DNA from: an uncultured Ruminococcus sp.
GTDB taxonomy: Bacteria > Bacillota > Clostridia > Oscillospirales > Ruminococcaceae
Assembly (NCBI GenBank): GCA_947175975.1
Contig: CAMWOX010000100.1
Coordinates: 1 to 6,209, forward strand
Direction of reading: 5' to 3'
DNA: 6,209 nt
Both the position numbers and the translations under genes were made by a program. The notes below the pieces were generated by a model, which ran no database searches, was not told the DNA's origin, and saw only the letters and a program-made list of their open reading frames with translations. Below, one piece after another: positions 1-6,177 of the stretch. Within the stretch, counting starts at the first letter, position 1, and every line of letters begins with the position of its first letter.

Positions 1-175
1 TTGCTAACTCCACCATGCCGGGGATGTCCGTTGCTTTCACGTCAAAACACTTCGCATAACGGGAAATGCCGCCGTTTCCGGGAGCGCAGTACAGCTCCGT
101 TGCTTTGGGACTTTCTGCTAATTTCATGATGATCGCATGTTCACGACCGCCGCCGCCGACTACTAGAATTTTCAT
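1..175 (-). CDS. purD: Phosphoribosylamine-glycine ligase (GAR synthetase), N-terminal part, cut by window edge
   Basis: PurD joins glycine to phosphoribosylamine using ATP, giving GAR, step 2 of cytoplasmic purine synthesis; it uses the unstable product of PurF. Only the first 58 codons are present; the family is normally about 420 residues. The start MKILVVGGGGREHA carries the family's N-terminal nucleotide-fold motif GGGGREHA (residues 7-14), followed by PGNGGI at 32-37, where many homologues have PGNAGI. The ATG at 175-173 is well supported: a perfect AAGGAGG Shine-Dalgarno lies 8 bases upstream (184-190). The gene follows the membrane-protein gene with a 27-base gap, and its own strong ribosome site suggests translation independent of that neighbour. 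The later ATP-grasp domain is outside the window, so intactness cannot be judged. Identification is firm from the N-terminus and the pur context. Confidence 0.95.
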   Translation of the reverse strand, partial: MKILVVGGGGREHAIIMKLAESPKATELYCAPGNGGISRYAKCFDVKATDIPGMVELA

Positions 176-183
176 GATAAAAA

Positions 184-190
184 CCTCCTT
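184..190 (-). promoter_or_regulatory. Ribosome binding site of purD
   Basis: The minus strand reads AAGGAGG, a full anti-16S match, 8 bases before the purD ATG. It fixes the purD start and contrasts with the membrane-protein gene just upstream, which lacks such a site. Confidence 0.9.
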
Positions 191-202
191 TTTCAGTAAT
201 TT

Positions 203-706
203 TTAATAATTATTATAATCATGTTTTATTTCTGAAAAATTTTTTCCTGCCACATAAATTTCGATTGACGCAATACTAATCAGAAGAAATCTTGCAACTG
301 CACTAAGAAATCCCATGAATGACTGTGCCGTATTCACAGCACTGCATAAGGCAATCATGTCACTACCCAATATTCTCATACAGAGAGTATGCAAGCAAGT
401 ATTCAGGATCATACTGAGTACCCAACAGACCCCGATCGCAATCACTGTGCCAATGCCTTTCTGTTCCTGGAATGTATCCGATTTTATGTTGACAAGCGCA
501 ATAATGAGTAACATCACTGGGAAAATCGCCTGAATCAGCATAAAGGGCAGAGCATACCCGAAAGAATAACTTTCCATGCTTGTCCTCAGGAACAACGATG
601 CAACAATCTGCGGAAACAGTACAAACAGACAATTCAGAATGACATTACATCCGGAGAGTACGGCGGCAGCAACCGCCATACTCCGGATAGATTTATCTTT
701 CTTCAT
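203..706 (-). CDS. Unrecognised small integral membrane protein, about four membrane segments
   Basis: I do not recognise this family. The 167-residue product starts with a short basic tail (MKKDKSIR) and has four hydrophobic stretches, at roughly residues 10-40, 51-74, 84-105 and 120-153, followed by a short polar C-terminal tail. Charged residues are nearly absent from the hydrophobic stretches, and positive charges at the N-terminus suggest a cytoplasmic start. I chose the ATG at 706-704. A TTG at 715-713 overlaps the AICAR formyltransferase stop as TTGA and would add three residues; neither start has a convincing Shine-Dalgarno, so translation probably depends on coupling to the gene before it. 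It lies between the AICAR formyltransferase gene and purD on the same strand. The location invites a purine-linked role such as transport, but nothing in the sequence shows one. That this is a real gene is fairly sure from the long open frame, membrane pattern and tight packing; function is unknown. Confidence 0.8.
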   Translation of the reverse strand: MKKDKSIRSMAVAAAVLSGCNVILNCLFVLFPQIVASLFLRTSMESYSFGYALPFMLIQAIFPVMLLIIALVNIKSDTFQEQKGIGTVIAIGVCWVLSMILNTCLHTLCMRILGSDMIALCSAVNTAQSFMGFLSAVARFLLISIASIEIYVAGKNFSEIKHDYNNY

Positions 707-711
707 AATGA

Positions 712-1893
712 TCAATGATGGAATAACCGGATGCCTGTGAATGCCATTGCAATATTGTACTTATTGCAGGTCTCAATCACATTATCATCACGGATTGAAC
801 CGCCCGGCTCTGCAATGTACGCAACCCCACTTTTCTTTGCTCTTTCGATATTATCTCCAAACGGGAAGAATGCGTCAGAACCCAGACAAACATCTGTATT
901 CTGTGCAAGCCATGCTTTTTTCTCTGCAACAGTGAATACTTCCGGCTTGACTTTAAAAATCTTCTGCCATTCACCCTCACGGAGAACATCTTCGTATTCA
1001 TCACCGATATAAACATCAATCGCATTGTCACGGTCTGCACGACGGATGCCATCCACGAACTGCAAGCCAAGTACCTGCGGAGACTGACGAAGCCACCAGT
1101 TATCAGCTTTCTGTCCGGCAAGTCTGGTGCAATGGATTCTGGACTGCTGTCCTGCACCGATGCCGATTGCCTGACCGTCCTTAACATAGCAGACAGAGTT
1201 AGACTGTGTATATTTCAGCGTAATCAGGGAAATCATGAGATCATCTAATTTATCCGCCGGGATATTTTTATTCTCTGTGACAATATTAGATAACAATTCC
1301 TGATTGATTGCCAGTTCATTCCTACCCTGCTCGAACGTCACACCATAGACTTGCTTGCGTTCTACCGGATCGGGCTTGTAATTTTCATCCATCTGCAAAA
1401 TGCAGTAAGTGCCTTTTCTCTTGGATTTGAGAATTTCCAACGCTTCCGGATCATAAGCAGGAGCGATCACACCGTCAGACACTTCACGCTGAATCATCTT
1501 TGCTGTGCAAACATCCACTTTATCAGACAATGCAATAAAATCACCGTAGGAGGACATTCTGTCCGCACCTCTGGCTCTTGCATAGGCACTTGCCAAAGGA
1601 GTCAGTTCACCGAGATCATCCACCCAGTAGATCTTTTTCAGTGTATCGCTCAGCGGTCTGCCAATTGCCGCACCTGCCGGAGACACATGCTTGAAAGAAG
1701 TTGCTGCACAGACACCTGTTGCAGCTTTCAGTTCTTTTACTAACTGCCAGCCATTGAGTGCATCCAGCAAGTTAATATAACCAGGTTTGCCGTTCAGAAC
1801 TGTAATCGGCAGTTCAGAACCGTTCTCCATAAAGACTTTGGACGGCTTCTGATTCGGATTACAGCCATATTTTAAAAGCATTTCATTTGCCAT
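712..1893 (-). CDS. purH: Stand-alone AICAR formyltransferase (PurH C-terminal-domain type)
   Basis: This cytoplasmic enzyme transfers a formyl group from 10-formyl-tetrahydrofolate to AICAR, making FAICAR, step 9 of the pathway. The 393-residue protein has only the transformylase part; the N-terminal IMP cyclohydrolase domain of ordinary bifunctional PurH (about 510-530 residues) is absent. Visible motifs are the Lys-His pair K68-H69 in SFKHVSPAGAA, matching the catalytic KH of the family, then SNSVCY (231-236), GIGAGQQSRI (244-253) and SDAFFPFGDN (339-348), and a C-terminus ending GIRLFHH. The start is the ATG at 1893-1891: an AGGAGGA site lies 8 bases upstream. A TTG 18 bases further up stays in frame, but it would translate the Shine-Dalgarno itself as Arg-Arg. 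The gene overlaps the preceding 149-residue gene by 11 bases. IMP ring closure must come from another protein, presumably the PurO homologue two genes upstream. Confidence 0.93.
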   Translation of the reverse strand: MANEMLLKYGCNPNQKPSKVFMENGSELPITVLNGKPGYINLLDALNGWQLVKELKAATGVCAATSFKHVSPAGAAIGRPLSDTLKKIYWVDDLGELTPLASAYARARGADRMSSYGDFIALSDKVDVCTAKMIQREVSDGVIAPAYDPEALEILKSKRKGTYCILQMDENYKPDPVERKQVYGVTFEQGRNELAINQELLSNIVTENKNIPADKLDDLMISLITLKYTQSNSVCYVKDGQAIGIGAGQQSRIHCTRLAGQKADNWWLRQSPQVLGLQFVDGIRRADRDNAIDVYIGDEYEDVLREGEWQKIFKVKPEVFTVAEKKAWLAQNTDVCLGSDAFFPFGDNIERAKKSGVAYIAEPGGSIRDDNVIETCNKYNIAMAFTGIRLFHH

Positions 1894-2332
1894 GGGAATT
1901 TTCCTCCTCAAATAATTTCAAAATCAGGGTCAGAGAGTCTCCCTGTTCTGTCTTTAATATTACTGTATTTTTGACAAATACGGCTTCTGTCACAGTATGA
2001 TGACATACAAAATCAAAATAATTCTGATACTGTTCTGTACCATAAGATAATACCGGAATCGGGGCAGGCTCATAATTTGAACTTTGAGACGCAATGCATG
2101 GTGTCAGATAATTCTCATATCGGAGCTGTTCCAGCATAGAAACAGCCCCGGTTTGATAAGCCTGAATAAAACGCAGATAGTTCATATAAGAAATTTCATA
2201 TAATTCTATTTTATTCGTACTACCGGTATAACCTATAAAAACATAACGATTATCCAGTGTAATGCCGACCGCTTCCCAATCGCCAAAAAATGTGCTGAGA
2301 TAATATATTTTTTCTCGCTGCGGAAACTGCAT
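1883..2332 (-). CDS. Unrecognised 149-residue protein between the IMP cyclohydrolase and AICAR formyltransferase genes
   Basis: I do not recognise this protein. It appears soluble: no signal peptide or membrane segment is visible. It is unusually rich in tyrosine (14 of 149) and seems to alternate short strand-like hydrophobic segments, such as AVGITLDNRYVFIGYTG at 21-37, with polar loops; the C-terminus is acidic (EEEN at 142-145). Its ATG shares one base with the stop of the upstream IMP cyclohydrolase gene (TAATG at 2334-2330), and its last 11 bases overlap the start of the AICAR formyltransferase gene, whose ribosome site lies inside it. No clear Shine-Dalgarno of its own is seen, so it is probably translated by coupling. 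The position between two enzymes of consecutive steps suggests a link to them, for example an accessory or complex partner, but that is inference from location only. Non-coding or decayed status is unlikely given the intact frame and junctions. Confidence 0.82.
   Translation of the reverse strand: MQFPQREKIYYLSTFFGDWEAVGITLDNRYVFIGYTGSTNKIELYEISYMNYLRFIQAYQTGAVSMLEQLRYENYLTPCIASQSSNYEPAPIPVLSYGTEQYQNYFDFVCHHTVTEAVFVKNTVILKTEQGDSLTLILKLFEEENSHGK
1902..1908 (-). promoter_or_regulatory. Ribosome binding site that decides the AICAR formyltransferase start
   Basis: The minus strand reads AGGAGGA, 8 bases before the ATG at 1893. It lies within the last codons of the 149-residue gene, encoding its Glu-Glu run. 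It rules against the longer TTG start at 1911. Confidence 0.9.
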
Positions 2333-3051
2333 TATGATTTTGTATATTTATTGATGATTCTGGATTCTGCCTCGCCTGTTTCAATATTGATATAACGCAC
2401 AAACAGGGAAACTTTGTTATCTTCGTTCAGAGCATTCCAGAGAGCATCTACAAACGCATCCAGATCATTTGGGATTGTAATCTTTTTTGGTTCTCCCTCG
2501 AAGCTCGGCAATGGATTGCCATCCCCCATATATGTATGAATGAAGTGACCGAATCCGGCAATCGGATTGCTGTAAGAGAATGTGAAACGTTCCACGCTGT
2601 CAGGATTGCCGTCAGCAGATTTCAAGATGGACATTGCATAATTATAATTTCCGTCGCCAACGTGCATGATTCCAGAGATTCTGGGGGTGTAATTCGGTGC
2701 ATCGTCCTCGTATTCACGAGTCCGGAGCGACTGTTCAAACGTCTGCTGTTTGTCCATGAGTTCATAAATCGTGTCTGTCTGGTCGCCGTTTGTAACGATT
2801 GTTTTATTGCCGAGAACTCTCACCGGTGCATAGATAATCAGATGCGGATCAGAAAGCTTTGACGGATCAGCTGCTTCTGTCCGGATGCCGTCTTCTGTTT
2901 CTGTGAATACACGATTGCGGGAGTTGACACTTCTGCCCATGATGAAATACGCTGTTACAGCGGATTTTCCATCCGCAGACTTACCGATGATGATCCCTCT
3001 GCCAGGATAAGAATTATTTTGTAATTCTTCACAAATATTTAAAACTTGCAT
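2332..3051 (-). CDS. purO: IMP cyclohydrolase, PurO ('archaeal-type') family
   Basis: This 239-residue protein resembles the PurO family of IMP cyclohydrolases (Pfam IMP_cyclohyd, COG3363), which close the second purine ring by converting FAICAR to IMP, the last step. The family was first described in archaea and has an Ntn-hydrolase-like fold unrelated to the PurH cyclohydrolase domain. Supporting segments are YPGRGIIIG (15-23), the arginine-rich MGRSVNSRNRVF (38-49), VTNGDQTD (86-93), YTPRISG (121-127) and GFGHFIHTYMGDGNPLPSF (166-184). The ATG at 3051 is preceded by AAAGGAA at 3057-3063. The gene follows purN after 28 bases and shares one base with the next start. It sits where bifunctional purH normally lies, and a transformylase without a cyclohydrolase domain is encoded two genes on, which strongly supports the assignment. 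The family call is from remembered motifs, not an alignment. Confidence 0.88.
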   Translation of the reverse strand: MQVLNICEELQNNSYPGRGIIIGKSADGKSAVTAYFIMGRSVNSRNRVFTETEDGIRTEAADPSKLSDPHLIIYAPVRVLGNKTIVTNGDQTDTIYELMDKQQTFEQSLRTREYEDDAPNYTPRISGIMHVGDGNYNYAMSILKSADGNPDSVERFTFSYSNPIAGFGHFIHTYMGDGNPLPSFEGEPKKITIPNDLDAFVDALWNALNEDNKVSLFVRYINIETGEAESRIINKYTKS

Positions 3052-3056
3052 AAAAA

Positions 3057-3063
3057 TTCCTTT
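3057..3063 (-). promoter_or_regulatory. Ribosome binding site of purO
   Basis: AAAGGAA on the minus strand, 5 bases before the ATG at 3051, in the 28-base gap after purN. This gap contains no hairpin or other visible signal. Confidence 0.7.
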
Positions 3064-3079
3064 CCGGATTATTTATAAA

Positions 3080-3706
3080 TTATTCTGTAATCCATACATG
3101 ATTGTTTTCGATCTGCAAGCGATCCTCACAGAACAGGCTCACAGCCTGCGGAAGGATTTTCCATTCTGCCTGCTCCATAACACGCCTTTGCAGGATTTCG
3201 GGTGTATCGCCTTTCTGGATTTCCACGGCTTTCTGTAAAATAATCGCACCACCGTCACAGATTTCACTCACGAAATGCACGGTTGCACCAGTGAGTTTCA
3301 CGCCTTTTTCAAGTGCTTTTTCATGCACATGCAGACCATAGAATCCATCACCGCAAAACGACGGAATCAATGCTGGATGGACGTTAATAATCCGATTTTC
3401 ATAAGCACGGATCAGCTCCGCATCCAGGATGATCATAAAACCAGCCAGGACAATCAGATCTGCCTGTTCTTCCCGGAGCAGATCCAGCAAAGCCAGACTG
3501 TAATCATGATTATTCTGAAATTCTTTTCTGGGCAGTACACGGGACTTGATGCCATGCTTTTCAGCTCTCTGGAGTGCATAGGCATCCGGATTGGAAGAAA
3601 TCACACAGGAAATTTTGCCATTTTTGATATTTCCCTGTTCCTGCTGATCAATTAAAGCCTGCAAATTTGTGCCGCCGCCGGAAACGAGTACAATAATATG
3701 TTTCAT
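3080..3706 (-). CDS. purN: Phosphoribosylglycinamide formyltransferase (GAR transformylase)
   Basis: PurN formylates GAR to FGAR with 10-formyl-tetrahydrofolate, step 3, in the cytoplasm. The 208-residue length is typical of the family. Motifs in order: phosphate-binding SGGGTN (9-14), LAGFM (87-91), the catalytic NVHPALIPSF with N108 and H110, and the catalytic aspartate D151 in EICDGGAII, corresponding to the Asn-His-Asp triad known for the E. coli enzyme. Compared with E. coli, a few residues (CGDGFY, about 118-123) are inserted between HPALIPSF and GLHVHEKAL. I chose the ATG at 3706, which shares one base with the purM stop (TGATG); an in-frame GTG at 3709 would add one residue and overlap by four. 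A weak GAGGGAG lies upstream within purM, so coupling to purM translation is likely. Confidence 0.96.
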   Translation of the reverse strand: MKHIIVLVSGGGTNLQALIDQQEQGNIKNGKISCVISSNPDAYALQRAEKHGIKSRVLPRKEFQNNHDYSLALLDLLREEQADLIVLAGFMIILDAELIRAYENRIINVHPALIPSFCGDGFYGLHVHEKALEKGVKLTGATVHFVSEICDGGAIILQKAVEIQKGDTPEILQRRVMEQAEWKILPQAVSLFCEDRLQIENNHVWITE

Positions 3707-4740
3707 CACTCTAAAATAACTCCCTCATCAGAAGCAACCAGTTCACCGAGAATATATGCCTTTTCTCCTGCATTGTTCAGAATATTCACAGCATTGTCAG
3801 CATCTTCCGGTGCAACACAGAGAATCATGCCAACACCCATATTGAACGTATTGAACATGTCACGCTCCGGAATATGTCCTGTTCTTGCAATCAAATCAAA
3901 TATTGGCAGAATCTGTACATCTTTCTTGAGAATATGTGCAGAAATGCCAGTCGGCAAAGACCTTGGAATATTCTCATAAAAGCCGCCGCCTGTAATATGG
4001 GAAACAGATTTTACAGTAACACTCTGCATCAGTTCCAGAACTGACTTGACGTAAATTTTTGTCGGTGTCAAGAGCGTTTCGCCGAGTGTTGCACCGAGTT
4101 CATCAAAATGCAGTGCAAGATTTGCTTCATTGACTTCAAAAACGTTTCTGACAAGAGAAAAACCGTTAGAATGCACACCGGAAGACTGCAATGCAATCAA
4201 CACATCCCCGGCTTTCTGCGATTCTGTATTGACAATCTTTTTCTTATCAACAACACCGACAGAAAAACCTGCTAAATCGTATTCATCCACTGGATAGAAT
4301 CCCGGCATTTCTGCTGTTTCACCGCCGACCAACGCACAGCCTGCCTGCACACAGCCGTCTGCAATACCGGATACAATCGTTGCAATCTTTTCCGGATAAT
4401 TCTTTCCGACTGCAATATAATCCAGGAAGAACTGCGGCTTTGCACCACAGCAAATAATATCATTCACACACATTGCCACGAAGTCAATGCCGACTGTGTC
4501 GTGCTTGTCCATGAGAAATGCAAGTTTCAATTTCGTACCAACACCATCCGTACCGGACACGAATACAGGCTTTTCAATTCCTGTGAGATCCGGTTCAAAC
4601 AGACCACCGAAACCGCCGATTCCGGAAATCACACCCGGAATATTTGTCTTTGCAATATGTTCTTTCATGAGCTTGACTGCTTCATAGCCGGCTGTTACAT
4701 CTACACCGGCTTTTTTGTAGCTTTCAGAAAAACTAGCCAT
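3706..4740 (-). CDS. purM: Phosphoribosylformylglycinamidine cyclo-ligase (AIR synthetase)
   Basis: PurM closes the imidazole ring, converting FGAM to AIR with ATP, step 5, in the cytoplasm. The 344-residue length fits the family. Family segments are clear: SGTDGVGTK (62-70), DFVAMCVNDI (86-95), LVGGETAEMPG (137-147), SSGVHSNGFSLVR (186-198), HITGGGFYEN (248-257) and FNMGVGM (299-305), covering both the N- and C-terminal halves of the AIRS fold. The ATG at 4740-4738 is supported by AGGAGA at 4751-4756, located inside the end of purF. The gap to the purF stop is only 3 bases, and the purM stop overlaps the purN start by one base. Its substrate FGAM needs FGAM synthase, which is not encoded in this window. 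Confidence 0.97.
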   Translation of the reverse strand: MASFSESYKKAGVDVTAGYEAVKLMKEHIAKTNIPGVISGIGGFGGLFEPDLTGIEKPVFVSGTDGVGTKLKLAFLMDKHDTVGIDFVAMCVNDIICCGAKPQFFLDYIAVGKNYPEKIATIVSGIADGCVQAGCALVGGETAEMPGFYPVDEYDLAGFSVGVVDKKKIVNTESQKAGDVLIALQSSGVHSNGFSLVRNVFEVNEANLALHFDELGATLGETLLTPTKIYVKSVLELMQSVTVKSVSHITGGGFYENIPRSLPTGISAHILKKDVQILPIFDLIARTGHIPERDMFNTFNMGVGMILCVAPEDADNAVNILNNAGEKAYILGELVASDEGVILE

Positions 4741-4743
4741 AAT

Positions 4744-6177
4744 TCAAAATTCTCCTAATTTCGATTCAAATTTATCTTTGGGCATTTCTTTGGGAACAGA
4801 GACAGGATAATCACCTGTAAAACATCCGACACAGAAACCACACTTCGCCTCTTTTGCAATCGATTTCACACCATCAATACTCAAATATCCCAGTGTATCT
4901 GCACCAATTGTCCTGCAAATTTCTGGAATTTCCATCTGGCAGGCAATTAAATGCTCCCTGCTGTCAATATCCGTTCCGAAATAGCATGGATTTTTAAATG
5001 GCGGGCAGGATACCATGAAATGAATTTCTTTCGCACCGGCATCCCTAACCAGTTTCACAATCCTTGCTGAAGTCGTTCCCCGGACAATACTGTCATCAAT
5101 CAGCACAACACGCTTTCCGGCAACGGTTTCCCGGATCACATTCAGTTTCAGATTGACGGAATTTGTCCGCTGCTGCTGACTGGGTTGAATAAACGTTCTG
5201 CCGATATAGCGATTTTTGACAAATCCCACGCCGTAGGGAATCCCGGACGCATGGGAAAATCCCAATGCCGCATCCAGTCCACTATCCGGGACACCAATCA
5301 CAACATCAGCGTCAACAGGATGTTCCTGCCAGAGCAATTCTCCTGCACGAAGTCTTGCTTTGTGGACACTGCATCCCTCCAGCACAGAATCCGGTCTTGC
5401 GAAATAAACATACTCGAATACACACATAGCCGATTTTCTGCCGCAATGTGTCCGGATAGACCGAATGCCGTCCGGCTCAACGACTATGATTTCCCCTGGC
5501 AGAAGATCTCTTTCAAATTCTGCACCGACAGCATCCAACGCACAGGTTTCAGAAGCAAAGACAACACTGCCATCCGGCAGACTGCCCATCACAAGCGGAC
5601 GAAATCCATTGGGATCTCTTGCAGCAATTAATTTTTGTGCTGACATAATCACCAGAGAATACGCTCCCTGCAAATCATACATGGCATGTTCAACAGCTCT
5701 CTCAATAGAATCTTTTTTCAATCTATGTTCCGTCAGACAATAAGAAATTACTTCCGTATCGTTCGTGGACTGGAAAATTGCTCCTTTGAGTTCATAACGT
5801 TCTCGGAGCATATGTGCATTAACCAGATTCCCGTTATGTGCAATTGCCAATGGTCCTTTGACATGCCGCACAACCAGTGGCTGTGCATTCACTCGATTAT
5901 TACCGCCTGTTGTTGAATAACGCACATGTCCAATAGAAATATTTCCCTCTCCCAGAGAATCCATCACAGACTGTGTGAATACTTCCTGAACAAGTCCTGT
6001 ATCTTTATGATGTGCAAAAACACCCTTGTCATTCACCACGATGCCGCAGCTTTCCTGTCCTCTGTGCTGTAATGCAAACAATCCGGCATAAGTCAGATTC
6101 GCAACCTGTATTGTATGCTTAGAAAATATACCGAATACACCGCATTCTTCATGGATGCCTGTTCTGTGCAAAATCAA
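4744..6177 (-). CDS. purF: Amidophosphoribosyltransferase (glutamine PRPP amidotransferase)
   Basis: PurF commits PRPP to purine synthesis by transferring ammonia from glutamine, giving phosphoribosylamine. The 477-residue protein has an N-terminal Ntn glutaminase domain and a C-terminal phosphoribosyltransferase domain. C12 in HEECGVFGIF is the expected nucleophile, so an 11-residue propeptide should be cleaved off. Glutaminase motifs include HRGQES (38-43), GHVRYSTTG (83-91) and HNGNLVN (114-120); the PRPP loop is VLIDDSIVRGTTS (358-370). C252, C398, C449 and C452 match the four 4Fe-4S ligands of the Bacillus subtilis-type enzyme. No ATG fits: the start is taken as TTG at 6177-6175, with AAAGGAA 4 bases upstream; a second TTG two codons on (6171) is possible. 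The chosen TTG overlaps the stop of an upstream frame as TTGA. Nucleotide feedback control is known for the family; no DNA control site is visible. Confidence 0.96.
   Translation of the reverse strand: MILHRTGIHEECGVFGIFSKHTIQVANLTYAGLFALQHRGQESCGIVVNDKGVFAHHKDTGLVQEVFTQSVMDSLGEGNISIGHVRYSTTGGNNRVNAQPLVVRHVKGPLAIAHNGNLVNAHMLRERYELKGAIFQSTNDTEVISYCLTEHRLKKDSIERAVEHAMYDLQGAYSLVIMSAQKLIAARDPNGFRPLVMGSLPDGSVVFASETCALDAVGAEFERDLLPGEIIVVEPDGIRSIRTHCGRKSAMCVFEYVYFARPDSVLEGCSVHKARLRAGELLWQEHPVDADVVIGVPDSGLDAALGFSHASGIPYGVGFVKNRYIGRTFIQPSQQQRTNSVNLKLNVIRETVAGKRVVLIDDSIVRGTTSARIVKLVRDAGAKEIHFMVSCPPFKNPCYFGTDIDSREHLIACQMEIPEICRTIGADTLGYLSIDGVKSIAKEAKCGFCVGCFTGDYPVSVPKEMPKDKFESKLGEF
4751..4756 (-). promoter_or_regulatory. 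Ribosome binding site of purM
   Basis: AGGAGA on the minus strand, 10 bases before the purM ATG and inside the last codons of purF. It confirms the purM start despite the 3-base gap between genes. Confidence 0.85.

Noticed and set aside
363..632. An 89-codon minus-strand frame inside the membrane-protein gene
   Set aside because: It is an alternative frame of the same stretch; the other frame has the coherent membrane-protein hydrophobicity pattern and fits the junctions with both neighbours.
1351..1743. A 130-codon open frame on the plus strand
   Set aside because: It is antisense to the AICAR formyltransferase gene, across its conserved KH-motif region, with a composition (many Cys, Arg, His, Phe) typical of reverse-frame shadows.
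1894..1911. TTG start giving the AICAR formyltransferase six extra N-terminal residues
   Set aside because: The extension would translate the AGGAGG ribosome site as Arg-Arg; the ATG at 1893 is ideally spaced from that site.
3011..3027. Short inverted repeat gaatta/taattc near the purO start
   Set aside because: It has only six AT-rich base pairs, lies inside coding sequence and has no T run; this is expected by chance.
3052..3079. Possible regulatory element or terminator in the largest intergenic gap
   Set aside because: The 28 bases hold a ribosome site and AT-rich sequence only; there is no hairpin, operator-like palindrome or promoter pair.
3275..3655. A 126-codon open frame on the plus strand
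   Set aside because: It is a shadow opposite purN, overlapping another plus-strand frame, and has no identifiable features.
5185..5631. A 148-codon open frame on the plus strand
   Set aside because: It lies entirely antisense to the well-conserved purF coding sequence, has no recognisable domain, and would conflict with a gene whose motifs are intact throughout.
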